Assembly (NCBI RefSeq): GCF_011386835.1
Contig: NC_088795.1
Location: 13,683,441 to 13,747,440 of the forward strand
From: Chrysemys picta bellii
Lineage: Eukaryota > Chordata > Testudines > Emydidae
Direction of reading: 5' to 3'
Length of the DNA: 64,000 nucleotides
In this document: piece by piece, positions 22,664-33,045 of the stretch
Numbering within the stretch: position 1 is the stretch's first letter
Layout of the letters: every line of letters begins with the position of its first letter
The notes under the pieces: model-generated
Databases searched by the model: none
Told to the model about the DNA's origin: nothing
The model's input: only the letters and a program-made list of their open reading frames with translations
Translations under genes and position numbers: made by a program

Positions 22664-22997
22664 TCACACTAGTGTAATGGTAATGGGGTCTGCCTGGGAA
22701 GAAAAGTGAGAAAGGGACAAATACAGTCCAACCAGAAGAAACTTGGGCAGAATCCCTGCTCAGGTTCGTTGGGACAAATTGCTCTTGTTCATCACATGAA
22801 ACACACACACCTTTCTCTTCACCCTTTCCCCCCCTGCTAATTTTAAATAACTTCAGACAATAACGTGAAATACCAAAGTAATGAGTATTTACCTTTCTCC
22901 TGAGTCTCCTTCTCATGGGTCTCCTCCTGCAAGGCCTTGCTCTCCTTCCAGACCTCCTTCACCTGCGTGTGCTGAGATAGCATATGTATCTGACCAT
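22664..22997 (-). pseudogene. PRM-D: protamine-like copy with premature stop
   Basis: Minus-strand exon 1 (22893-22997) starts MVRYICYLSTRR, then hits TGA (22959-22961). In the same frame it continues RRSGRRARPCRRRPMRRRLR up to a donor aaag|gtaaat (GT at 22892). The Arg-rich continuation and MxRY start identify it as a protamine copy. An acceptor cttttcttcccag lies at 22694-22695. A short exon 2 would read either ADPITITLV (phase 0) or RPHYHYTSVI (phase 1, the phase of PRM-A and PRM-B). The intron would be 199 bp, close to the 181 bp of PRM-A. A poly(A) signal AATAAA lies at 22517-22522 (minus), and TTTAAA lies near 23088-23093. The single stop could come from CGA to TGA. The possible phase shift points to further decay. 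Confidence 0.6.
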
Positions 22998-24569
22998 TGT
23001 CTCTCTTCCAGTTCTCAGCCTCAAGTAGAGCCTGTTACAGTGGTGATGTTTTACTGCCTGAGCTAGTGAAAATAAGCACAACTGGTCTTTAAATGGAGAG
23101 ATGGACAGGACATACTCCCGAGGATTATCCTCTCTGCTTTGCATCATAATTATGTATTTGAATTAGCTTCTTCCATATATGGAAAGACCATAGCTCGAAA
23201 TTAACCTTAACAATGACCTGAATGAATTAACCTATCCCAGTGTCCTCCCTTTTTAAAAGTGGCCTCTAAAGCTGAGCATCTCAAGGGCACTGATTTTAAT
23301 TGGAAATGGAAGTGCTCTGCAAATCAGGCCGTAAGAGTCTCGACTTGGACACGTCAAAATTGAGGCACCCAAACTTAGCGGCCACTTCTGAACCTTCGCC
23401 TTTGACCATTTTAATTACACAGTAGATCTATAATATGGAACAAGCTCCTCCAATAGCAGAGGCTAAATTGTGGATCCAGCTTTGGGTACGGGTACCTGAG
23501 AAATGGGATATGGACTTATGACCTGAAACCCAGAGGTAATTATTTGTATAATGGTTAGTAAAGATTTTTATCGTCACATGAAGTACAATTACTGTGTTTA
23601 TTACTAATGTATTACTAGAAGTCACTCTGCACTCAACAATTTCAAAAAATATGGGAAGATGTGGACCCTCGTCCCAAGAACTTACAATTAATGAAATCCA
23701 AGTTAGCTGCAGTTGGAACAGTATTTAAATTAGCTTTCAACATGCAATGTCTCTTTCTGGAAACTTGAATTTGGGGTTTTCAGAGGCTCTTTTACACTTC
23801 CTGGCTTTCAGACCAGCCCAGGATCATAAGGGTGTAGGAACAGCCCAGTATATTAGTCAGCTCCTAGCCCTGTAATTCTTCTTCCTTTTTGCGCCAACTC
23901 CCACTGGCAGCCTTGATCTTAAGCATATAATCACCAAGTCAGGGAAACCCTGCCCTGAGTGTGATCAACTTACTTAGGTGCCGGAGATGTTGCAGAACTT
24001 AATTATTCCTATGCATTTTTCTGTATGGCTATAAAGCCAGAAAGGAAATAACTGTAAAGTAGATGAAGGTGGCAAGTAGCCGAGAAACTTCTGGGAAAAC
24101 AGATAGCTGGGGAAGTGAGGAGATGTGTAAGGCCAGGTGATGCGTAGCTGACTTCATTCTGATGTCACAATCTTATTGTATTAGTCTGTCTCCTTTGGCT
24201 TCCCATGCCAATTATTAACCGGAAATTCCTTGCCTTTAAAACAGTTTCCATTTATTAAATTTGTGCCTTCTTCAGGAAGCATCCAGCTGTGAAACAATGG
24301 AGACTTCATTCTGTACATTACTCTTGGGTAGAAGGCTTAATTTTGAAAATGCTTAGATGATTTTATTTAAATCATGGGTCTATTCTGTATTTGCAACTTT
24401 AACAGAACTTATTCAGTGCCTGTAAGTTTTTGCATATAGAAAGTGACCAAGTGATTCATCATAGTTTGTAAGGATCTGATTTTTTTTTTAGCTTTTGAAA
24501 CTTTATTTTGGAAATTCAAAACCGCCTGGGTGTGGGCCAAAAAAATAAGGAAGAGCATCTTCTTTAGTC

Positions 24570-24800
24570 TATGCTGTCATCTTCTCCCTCCTTTCTACCT
24601 TCCTGCAGTACTTATCTCCTGCACTGCTTCCTGCTCCAGCTGCATCTCCAGCTTGGCTTCCAAGTTCTCACCAGTTGGAGCACTGCCACCATTCATCTCT
24701 GGGTAGAGATAGGAAACCTGTCTTTGGTGGGATTTCCTGGGCTTGTGAGATGAAGTAGCAGCTCTGGCATTTATCTAAAAAGACTGATAAGTGTGGCAGG
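24570..24800 (-). pseudogene. PRM-E: decayed protamine-like copy, leader conserved
   Basis: The minus-strand promoter and leader (about 24650-24800) align closely with PRM-A: plus-strand aacctgtctttggtgggattt and gggcttgtgagatgaag correspond to aacctgtctttgctggtatgt and gagcttgtgagctgaac at 33503-33545. The coding region has lost the MARY start. Around 24605-24655 one frame reads WRCSWSRKQCRR and then stops, while the ATG frame gives an acidic MQLEQEAVQE peptide. A donor-like aag|gtagaa is at 24598. No exon 2 with Arg was found in the next 400 bp, and AATAAA occurs at about 24505. It is most likely a pseudogene; only the 5' homology is solid. Confidence 0.5.
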
Positions 24801-26555
24801 CAATGCAATGTCACACACTAGTGATGAGCAGTAATGGGTTTTTAGTGCTGTCCATATGGGATCAAAACCTCTGTCCATATGCCCATCAAATACCACTTTT
24901 AATAGACGTGTACATTGGTTTATTAAGTTTGTGAAGTGCTTTTGGACATAGAGGTCTAAATGGTGCCATAAAATAGCATTGAAATTATTAATGGAACTTG
25001 AAACAATATGATGTAATTGTAAGGCCTCTTTGGGGATTGCAGAGAAAAGAGAATTACCCCACCTTGTAGTTCTCTAAGACTAAATGATCATGCTCCGAGC
25101 TTCTTTCATGTAGTGGAGTCACTTGCATTCCCTCTCTACTTTGGTATCAACCCTGTGTTATCTTTTCCCCTGTGCTCCTACTAATCTTGGGAATGCACTT
25201 TTCTATAGTGGTGCCATGAAGTGGTCCAGCAGAGGGATGAGTGCTATCCACAGAATGTCCAGTGTTACTCCTCGTATCATCTAAATGATCCCATATGTCA
25301 CCCCTCACTGTAGTATGTGAGCATCTGAACTTTCTGAACATGGTCCATGGACAACACCAATTGTCATCTTAAGAAAACAATCTGATTCCAGGCAGAGCCA
25401 AAGATTAAATTTATTGATTGCATCACAATGCGTTGATTTACTGTGACATCATATAATGAATGTTCCATGGATTCTCACAGGAATGGTTTGGGTTGTCCAC
25501 TTCAACGTTTGCTATTGGTAAGTCTCAGAAGGCTGATTTCCCTTCATAGAACTAGCCTCAAAGAAGAGCCCCTTTCATTTTCAGCCCATCCTGAGAACTG
25601 AACCGGAAATTTAGGCTAGGGTGTGTTTAAAAATGCCAAATCCAATGAAACCACAGGGGGGATTTTATGGCAGAACATATTAGAACAGCAGGAGTAATAT
25701 TTCTAACTCTTCTGAAGTGCCCTTGGATTCTTGATGATCAGAAGTGTTCAGGATCTCTGTTCATGTACTACATCACTTATATAAAAGCACTTCGAATATT
25801 GCACATTTTCCCCAAATGCCATACAGGGATAATCGTATGAGCCTTTACTCTGTGTCACCAACACATTTCCTACAGCATATTGTTATTTATTGCTGGTAAA
25901 CAGTCTTCTGCAATAGGAACATAAGTATTGTCATGCCTGATAAGTCGAGTATCCTGTCTTTGGCAGTGGCCATTATCAGATGCTTTAGAGGAAGAGGCAA
26001 GAAATGCTCTAAAATAGGCATTTGATACTTGAAATCAATGGGAGCTTTCCTGTTTTCAGTGGAAGCAGGACCAGGACCTTGTGGTGTGACCTGCCCAATG
26101 TTAAACTTTTTTCCTAGCCTTCCCAGTCACAGGTTAGCTTTTGTCTTGAAGCATGAAGGCTTATATCCTTTCTAATTGTGACAATGTTGGAAATCTTCTT
26201 CATTAACTTCTGAATTCCAGTTTGATTTTATGAACTCTATGCGTGTTTTATGACCATATGGTTGTCTTGTACTGCAATATTGCATCCTACCTCTTGTATG
26301 AAGGAGAAGGGGAACATCATCTGGATGTCTGTCCTGAATGAGTCTGTTTAAGGATCATCAACAATGGAATAGCCTGCCCTAGCAGAACAATGGGGTAACT
26401 GTAACTTAGGCAACCAGTAACCAGTTTTCTCCAGCTTGTTTGCAAGGAGTGGGAGTTGGAGCAGTGGAATTTCCTCAGCCGGACAAGAGAACATACAGAG
26501 GTGTTAGAACTGGGCTTTAAAAACTGAGAGGTTCAGGGGACAACAAAATAGGAGC
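24801..26555. other. intergenic, nothing recognised
   Basis: Non-coding sequence. No protamine-like exon, repeat boundary or RNA gene was recognised. Confidence 0.4.
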
Positions 26556-26639
26556 TTTTGGCAGGAGTGAGAGGAAACTCCATGGTCTGGAAAAGAAACC
26601 TGAGAGGGAGAAGGGTGGTCCAGAAGAGGGGACCTTGGG
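26556..26639 (+). repeat. direct duplicate, copy 1
   Basis: About 85 bp (gagaggaaactccatgg... to ...gaccttgggc) repeated nearly exactly at 27238-27325. The two copies flank an hAT MITE and a second palindromic element. Confidence 0.75.
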
Positions 26640-26647
26640 CGCTGGAA

Positions 26648-26899
26648 CAGGGCTGGCTCCAGGGTTTTGGCCACCCCAAGCAGCCAAAACAAAACAAAAG
26701 AAAACAAAAAACCCGCGATCGCGATCTAAAAGAAGCCGCGATCGCGATCTGCGGCGGCAATTCGGCGGGAGGTCCTTCACTCCCAGGCAGAGTGAGGGAC
26801 CGTCAGCCGAATTGCCGCCGAATACCTGGACCTGCCGCCCCTCTCCGGAGCGGCCGCCCCAAGCACCTGCTTGAGAAGCTGGTACCTGCAGCCGCCCTG
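26648..26899. mobile_element. hAT MITE with 8-bp target duplication CGCTGGAA
   Basis: The left end CAGGGCTGGCTCC and right end GGTACCTGCAGCCGCCCTG are diverged inverted repeats. CGCTGGAA duplicates at 26640-26647 and 26900-26907. The interior holds palindromic cgcgatcgcgatct and a self-complementary cggcaattcggc...gccgaattgccg stem. The long ORFs here (up to 136 codons) are artefacts of this GC-rich palindrome. Same family as 58911-59306. Confidence 0.8.
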
Positions 26900-26959
26900 C
26901 GCTGGAAGTATACTGACCAAACCCCAAGAAATGTTCAAGCCTCGTGAGGAAACTTAGCC

Positions 26960-27237
26960 TTTGTCTACACTTAAAAGTTAGGTCAACATAGCAATGCCAG
27001 TCATGGGTGTGAAAAAACCCACACCTATGCTGACCTAATCCCCAGTGTAGAGGCAGCTATGTTGGCAGAAGAATGCTTCCATTGATGTAGCTAACTTGGT
27101 TCTAGGTGGTGGTGTTCCTACACCAATGGAAAAACCCCTTTTGTTGGTGTAAGTGGCCTCTACACTGCAGCATTATGCTGGCATAGCTGCACCAACATAG
27201 CTATGCTGGTCCGGTCTCCGTAGCATAGAAACGGCCT
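26960..27237. mobile_element. palindromic 'gtctacac' MITE
   Basis: The left part ctttgtctacacttaaaagttaggtcaacatag and the right part caccaacatagctatgctggtcc...catagaaacggcc are inverted-type ends. Several internal inverted copies of ctacac/gtgtag occur. It is non-coding. Limits are approximate. Confidence 0.55.
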
Positions 27238-27325
27238 ATGGCAGGTCTGAGAGGAAACTCCATGGCCTGGGAAAGAAACCTGAGAGGGAGAAGGGCGGTC
27301 CAGAAGAGGGGACCTTGGGCGCATA
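27238..27325 (+). repeat. direct duplicate, copy 2
   Basis: Second copy of the unit at 26556-26639, differing at a few positions (tctgagagg versus agtgagagg; gggcggtcc versus gggtggtcc). Confidence 0.75.
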
Positions 27326-27769
27326 CATCTGTTTTATTTTCCATGGATCTGTATATCTCTTGCACTGTCTAAAAGTAAAGAGTGACCGGTTTAGAGCACC
27401 TTTTGCAAAGTCTGTGTGTTCTTCCTTCAACTATCATGTGTCTCTAGAGCGTTAAACTATAATCCAGAGTACCCATAAGACTGAAGCTCAGGAAGCGTGC
27501 ACTTAAACTACTGGGGAATCTTGGGGGGTTCAGCACTGCTCTTGGGGGGGCTAGTGCAGCTGGACTGCAGGGCCCCACCTCCAAAGAGGGGTGCCAATCT
27601 GAGAGTATTTGTTCAGGCACTGAGCTTAGAGGCCAAAGAAAGACAGTGCCTGGAAACTACCCAGACCAAGAAGAGCTTAGAAATGCATGAATCTAGTGCT
27701 TGGATCTACCCGCCTGGTGAATGTCTGACAAGGGGAGTTTGACCAGGTCTGTGACATCAATCTTTTAGT

Positions 27770-28490
27770 ACAAATGACCAATCCTTTTCTGAATCTTGGT
27801 AAGCTCTTGATGTCAATGATATCTCAGGGCAGAGAGTGCCACAAGCTTATTGTAGGGAGGGAAATTCATATGATAGTTTTAAATTTGCTCCCTTTCACTC
27901 TTATTGAATGTCCTTTTGCTCTTGTGTTATAAGCAGGTAAATGGAAGACCTGATATATTTTCTCAATTCAACCTATTTTTTATATATATTTTATCACATT
28001 CCCTTCTTGTCATTTGATAGCTGCAGACAGTCCCAAATGTTCAGTCTTTCAGAAGTCTCTCCACACACCTATAGTCATTTTCTTCCTGTCTCTGAACGCC
28101 TTCTATTTCTGATCAATCTTTTCTGAGGCATGGTAGGTGACCAGAACTAAACACAGTATTCCAGGTGAGCGAATGCCTTTTACTTAAATAATGACTTTAT
28201 ATGTCCAGCATTTTTTGTCTTTCCCTAGGAAGCCTAACATTTTGTTTACTTTTTTGACTGCAGCTGCATGTTGAGCAGAATTTTTCATTGAACTCATCAA
28301 ATGACACAAAGGTCTTTTTCATGAATTATTGTAGGTCAACCACTTTTCCAGATCATTAATACATATTAAAGAACACCAGCCAAGACACAGAACCTGGTAG
28401 CAGCCCACTGTAAACCTTTCCCCATGACAAAAATTGATGACTTATCCCTAAATTATATTCTGTCTTTCAGCCAGTTTCTGATTCATTGAA
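27770..28490 (-). mobile_element. old CR1/L3-type LINE fragment
   Basis: Diverged LINE-like sequence read on the minus strand; words such as ccagaactaaacacagtattccaggtgag and cattaatacatattaaagaacaccag are typical of reverse-oriented CR1 elements. No intact frame. The assignment is from recognition only. Confidence 0.5.
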
Positions 28491-28499
28491 CCAGGTATA

Positions 28500-29795
28500 A
28501 CATGATGAATCACAGAGAAGGCTGAAGTTTTTAATGCCTTTTTTTAACTTTAGTCTTCACTAAAAAAGTTAATTGTGACCAGATGCTTAACACAATATTC
28601 ACAGCAAGGGAGAAGGCCTGAAGATGGACAGAACAGATTAAAGACTACTTTGGCCATGTCTACATGTACAGCACTGCAGTGGCACGGCTGTACCAATACA
28701 GCTGCACTGCTACAGCATGTCTGGTGAAGACGCTCTGCGCCGATGGGCGAGAGCTCTCCCGTGGGCATAAAAAAAAAAAAGCCTCCTCAAGGGGCAGAAG
28801 CTATGTTGGGGGAGAAGTTCTCCTGCTGACATAGCACTGTGCACACAAGCACTTTTGTTGATGTTAACTTATGTTGCTCAGGGGGATGGAATATTCACAC
28901 CCCCGAGTGACATAAGTTTTGCCAACATAGGCTGTAGTGTAGACATAGCCGTAGATAAGTTAGATGTATTCAAGTCAGCATGGCCTGATGAAATTCACTC
29001 TAGAGTACTTAAGGACCTAGTTGAAGCAATCTCTGAATAATTAGCAATTCTCTTCGAGAACTCCTGTGGGATGGGTGAGATCCCAGAGGCCTGGAGGTAT
29101 TACGTTTGCCCATCTTCAAAAAAGGGAGGGGGAGAGGCTAACTGGTCTGTAATTCCTACTTTGATCCCAGAAAGATACTTAAGCAAATTATTTAACAATT
29201 AATTTGTTCAGACCTGGAGGTTAATACTAATGTAAGTAAAAAACAACCAAGAACAGATTGGTTTGGCATGATTTAATTTCCTTCCTTTGGCCCAGTTGAT
29301 GGGAGAGCAATAGATATGATATCTCTACTTTAGTAAGGCTTTTTTTGATGCGGTCCAACATGGCATTCTGATAAGCAAACTTGGGAAATATGGCTCTAAA
29401 TGAAATTACTGTAAGGTGGGTGCACAACTGGTTGAAAGACCAGCCTAAAGAAGAGAAGGCTGAATGTGTGTGGGGGTCATAACAGTCATTAAATATGTGA
29501 AGGGCTGTTATAAAGAGGGGGGTGATTAATTGTTCATTGTGTCCACTGAAGGTAAGACAAGAAGCAATCAGCTTATCTTGCAGCAAGGGAGATTTGGGTT
29601 AGAATATTAGGAAAAACTTTTTCATTATAAGTATAGTTAAACTACTGGAACAAGTTACTTAAGGAGGTTATGGGAAAGGTTTTAAAGAACAGGTTAGACA
29701 AACACCCTCAGGGATGGTGTAGGTTTACTTGGTCCTGCTTCCATGGTGGTGAAATCCCTTCCAGCCCTGTATGTCTATGATTCTATAATGGTATT
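28500..29795 (+). pseudogene. CR1 LINE reverse transcriptase, broken, with nested MITE
   Basis: The plus strand carries CR1-like peptides: an early piece KAEVFNAFF near 28520, then LDKLDVFKSAWPDEIHSRVL near 28955-29010, then stops and frameshifts. The 3' part (near 29465-29790) has the usual CR1 tail wording (catggtggtgaaatcccttccagccctgtatgtctatgattctata). The reading is interrupted by the element at 28650-28955. It cannot make protein. Confidence 0.75.
28650..28955. mobile_element. MITE inserted into CR1 frame
   Basis: The inverted ends are ggccatgtctacatgtacagc and gctgtagtgtagacatagcc. Removing it joins ...gactactt to agataag..., restoring a CR1-like KDYLDKLD reading, which shows that it inserted into the LINE. 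It contains an A-run of 12 near 28769-28780. No autonomous gene. Confidence 0.7.
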
Positions 29796-29958
29796 TTGCC
29801 TCTCACACCTCATGACCACACTTTTCAGCCTCTGTTCCAACACCAGCTTCATCATTCAGTGTTACAAGTTCAAAGCGTATTTCAAACTACACTATCCGAT
29901 AAGTTTAATATTTACATGACACAATACAATAGATAGTTACAGAGATGATATTTCAAAG

Positions 29959-29964
29959 TTTATT
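29959..29964 (-). promoter_or_regulatory. poly(A) signal of PRM-G
   Basis: AATAAA on the minus strand in the context agtttattgacagg, the same as PRM-B and nearly the same as PRM-A. It lies 179 nt after the PRM-G exon 2 stop. Confidence 0.65.
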
Positions 29965-31181
29965 GACAGGTGCAATTGTTGCAAGCTCTGGGAAACTTGG
30001 AAAAGCCATTATGTTGTGTTTTGTTGGGGGTGGCGGCTGTTTGGTTTCTCACTGGCTGTTCAGTCTTCTTGGAGCAGAAATCATAGGTTTGAATGCTGAC
30101 TACAAATTTAAGACCTTTTGAGAACAGGAAGATATCTGAATTTTAAACTCTTCTCCTCTGAGATCGACCTTTATTATTTATAGATAAAAGAAAAGCATAA
30201 CCCTCTATGAATTTGTGTTAAGGAACTGCAGACTCATCTATTTTGTCCAATTTGTGTTAGAAATAAAATGGATTAGCTAGAAGTCCTATGTGGTTCTATT
30301 TAAGCTCTTATCCCTTACCCATCGTGCCATCTAAGAAACAAATAGAATGTCAAAGAGGGTAGTGACCTTGCAGATCAGTTCACAAAAGGTGTTCGCACTG
30401 GAAGGGTAGTGGGGAAGGAAAGGACAGAGATTGTTGTGGGAGAAGTGATGGTGGTTGAGGCTGGTATCACTGGTCGATCGGAGGGCTTTGGGACTGTGGT
30501 ACTATAAGACAGCCAAGAATAGATAATTAGGGAGGAAGAGCAGAGCTGTGAATGGCCTTGAAGGTAGGGACAAGACGCTTAATTTTTTAGTAGAAAAAAA
30601 ACAGGAGCCAAAAGGAGAGTGTTCTCTATATTTGTCTCTCCATGAGTAAGTAGCGTTAATGGGCTTATTCTGAGCAATTACATTCGTTCCCATTTTAGTT
30701 AAGAAAGGAACTTCCCTGTACATAGTGAGCCTGTCCTCTCTGTGTGCTGCAATGCTTTCCTGCAATAAACCTGTCATAGTTTCAACTGATAAAGTATCGT
30801 TTGATTCCTGTCCTAAACTGTTCAGTGGTGTTGCTGTACAGTTATATACTTCACCCTGCAGTGCGAATGCTCCTTATTGATCGTTATTTGATTAGCTGGC
30901 TGCAACAGAAGAACAAAGCATGGGCAACTGAGACAAGAAAGCAGCATGGAAGAAGGGGAGCAGAAAGGAATGAGAAGCTAAGAGTGAGAGAGGCTCGGAT
31001 TAGGCCCATCCTAGGTGTGGTTGCTACCTAGTCAGTTAGTATACAAAAAAATGTGGGTTATTAGGGATCCCTAATAAAATTTCAGTTTCATAACCACCTA
31101 CAGTCATTTTTCAGCAACAAAAGGGACCCTTGTAACAGCCATTAGGTGTGTACCCTGTATTATATTCCTAGTGCCAGACCC

Positions 31182-31188
31182 TTTAAAT
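31182..31188 (+). promoter_or_regulatory. TATA-like box of PRM-F
   Basis: TTTAAAT within gtgccagaccctttaaatca, 126 bp upstream of the PRM-F ATG. The block from about 31103 to 31255 aligns with the PRM-B promoter and leader, including the distal GTCATTTTTCAGCAACAAA string and accatcagag. Confidence 0.55.
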
Positions 31189-31313
31189 CAAGAGACCATC
31201 TGCAGCACATTTCACAAGTGAAGCAGTACCATCAGAGTAGAAAAGTTGGCTTTAGTTCAGCCATGAGATCATGTCTCCTGTGGATTTTTGAAACAACTGA
31301 AACTCACGGGAAC

Positions 31314-31451
31314 ATGACCAGAGGCACAAGCTGCCACGGCTGTGGAGGCAGACAGAGAACTCATCTTTGTAGATGGAATAGGAGGAGGCACAATGGGGTG
31401 ATTTTGACTGTCTCGTGGTCAACTTTGCATTACACAGTTGGTGGATTCTAG
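31314..31451 (+). pseudogene. PRM-F: protamine-like exon 1 on the plus strand, inside PRM-G
   Basis: The ATG at 31314 begins MTRGTSCHGCGGRQRTHLCR and continues WNRRRHNG. It aligns codon for codon with PRM-B exon 1 (MARYRRQRRT...SRRNRKNRK) through a conserved leader (gaaacaactgaaactcacgggaac). It has four Cys in the first 19 residues, more like mammalian Cys-rich protamines than PRM-A. The frame runs on through VILTVSWSTLHYTVGGF to TAG at 31451. Alternatively a weak donor ggg|gtgatt at 31398 matches the donor position of PRM-H. No Arg-rich exon 2 or nearby AATAAA was found. It is nested, in opposite orientation, in the intron of PRM-G. It may still be translatable, but I treat it as a remnant. 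Confidence 0.45.
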
Positions 31452-31959
31452 ATGTAAAGGGGCCAGACAGGTTTATTCACAGCAGCACTAACACTTATAT
31501 AAGCACTCCCTTATATAAGGGCTAAGTATTACTACCACCATTGCTATTTGCATAGGCTATAGAGGCCTTAGCAATCACTGGAGCTAGGCAAATCATTCCT
31601 GGTGATTAACTGCTGATATTTTGACAGACAGGAATCTATATTACACACCAAAAGAATTAATATTTAATGGGTAAAAAAATACACATGGCTTGATTTTGAG
31701 CTTGCTTCATTTTCAGTGCTTTCAGTGCAGCACTTGCTGTTTCTCCTATTACTTCTGGTAGGAGGAATGCCCTGTCTGTCCCGCCACAACAGCATCTGAA
31801 TCTTGTGGGATTCGTTGTTTCAAGATCCCAGAAGAAGAGAACATTACCTCGCGGCTGATGTATTTTTATCGGGTTCATCCTGATTTGTCTTCTCTGTAAA
31901 TTAAACCGCCCCAAACTTTTCTGAATGAAGAGAGATAAGATTGGGATGAGGCTGTTTAA

Positions 31960-32345
31960 TTAACAGAGAAGACAAATAAGTGAAAGAAAATTATGAATTA
32001 GAAGACAGACTGAGAACTTCTATCTAGTTTTTATCCTAACACAAAGTGAAAGTGACATTCAATGAATTTAAAAGGCAATGTACTTAAAATTCTAAAAAGC
32101 AAATGCTTTACACATACAAGAACATTGGTAAAATTTTCCAAAGCACCCAAATGACTTAGGATCCTACATCCCATTTTCAAATGTGACTTAGGTATTTGGG
32201 AACCTAAGTTTCACTGAAAGAAATGGGACGAAGGAGCCAAAGGGTCAGATTTTTAGAGGGATTTAGGTGCCTAAAGGTATGCTAAAGTCAAGTCACTTTT
32301 AAAATGGGAACTTCCTAACACTTAGGTGCACTTGAAAATTTTACC
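31960..32345. other. intergenic, nothing recognised
   Basis: AT-rich sequence with MIR/L2-like scraps (tcccattttcaaatgtgacttagg near 32170). No gene. Confidence 0.4.
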
Positions 32346-32349
32346 CCCC

Positions 32350-32830
32350 ATCTTTTCCAACCCTCCCCCCACCCAATTTTGTTTCTAGTCATTATTCACA
32401 CAGGTCTCTGTACCTGCCTTCTGTTCCTAGTTCATAATTGTTGAGATAGGTTGACTATAGCTGAACGCAGTATTTCAGGAGAGGGCATTTCATTGATTTA
32501 CAAAGGCATTATGTTTTCCAGCTCATCCGTTAGCCTCCTTAAAAATTTTTGCTACTTGTGAACACTGCAGCACATGCCACTGGAGCTCTTCAGTCTCCTC
32601 CATTCTTGACTAACCCCAAAAAGTGTTATCTGCAAATTTTCCCACTCTTCTCTCATCTTTTCCAGATCAACATATTAAACACTATTCCTGCCATGATGAA
32701 AATTAGCCATTAATTCCTAGTTTGAGTTTTTCGTCTCTTAGCCCATGTCTTCATCAATGAAAGTAGGCCTTTTCCCCCATGACTATTCCCTTTGACCCCT
32801 GTATTTCAAAACCTGTCCCTAAAACAATGA
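32350..32830 (-). mobile_element. old CR1-like LINE fragment
   Basis: Reverse-oriented CR1-like wording (gttatctgcaaattttcccac...ccagatcaacatattaaacac). No intact frame. It lies just downstream of the PRM-A poly(A) site. Confidence 0.45.
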
Positions 32831-32868
32831 TCCAATAACTGGATAACACAGAAATGAAGTTTCACAAG

Positions 32869-32874
32869 TTTATT
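32869..32874 (-). promoter_or_regulatory. poly(A) signal of PRM-A
   Basis: AATAAA on the minus strand (context ttcaataaacttgtg), 171 nt after the PRM-A stop codon. Confidence 0.8.
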
Positions 32875-33045
32875 GAAAGGTGGCAGGCTGTAGCAGGCTG
32901 CTTGCATCTTGGGAGGTCATTGCTAGGGTTTTGATGGAAGGATTTTTTTTATTTTTTTTATGCCATTTTGATGAGCAGAAGTTGAAGACAATGGTTGATG
33001 ACTTTCAAATTTATGAGTACAGGAGAACAGGCAGTCATCTGGAGT

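Larger units (their letters stand above)
30143..31811 (-). pseudogene. PRM-G: protamine-like copy, start codon and donor lost
   Basis: The minus strand near 31695-31811 aligns with PRM-B exon 1. The leader (aagaagagaacatt... and gttgtttcaagat on the plus strand) is conserved. The start ATGGCAAGATAC corresponds to ATCCCACAAGATTC, so the ATG is lost and 2 nt are inserted. The coding part survives in two frames as TRFRCCCGG and, after a shift, IPPTRSNRRNSKCC. The donor GGTAAAG is replaced by GCTCAAAA. A separate exon 2 at 30143-30168 is preserved: after aataataaag it reads R-S-Q-R-R-R-V and TAA in phase 1, matching the start of PRM-A exon 2, with a poly(A) signal downstream. The implied intron of about 1.5 kb resembles that of PRM-B. 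The copy encodes no protein in this form. Confidence 0.6.

Noticed and set aside
22881..23066. Pro/Ser-rich plus-strand ORF
   Set aside because: Antisense shadow of the PRM-D exon 1.
24481..24560. Possible exon 2 and AATAAA for PRM-E
   Set aside because: The implied intron would be only about 40-70 bp and the peptide is not basic.
26517..26947. ORFs of 129-136 codons on both strands
   Set aside because: They lie largely over an hAT MITE with a GC-rich palindrome, which creates open frames on both strands.
30801..31031. Basic plus-strand ORF with RKQHGRRGAERNEKLR
   Set aside because: It looked protamine-like at first, but the leader, splice signals and Arg density do not match any copy.
31657..31914. 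85-codon minus-strand ORF starting MGRFNLQRRQIRMNP
   Set aside because: It starts upstream in the leader of PRM-G and runs through the exon in a frame that is Arg-rich only for a few residues; the alignment with PRM-B shows a lost start and a frameshift.
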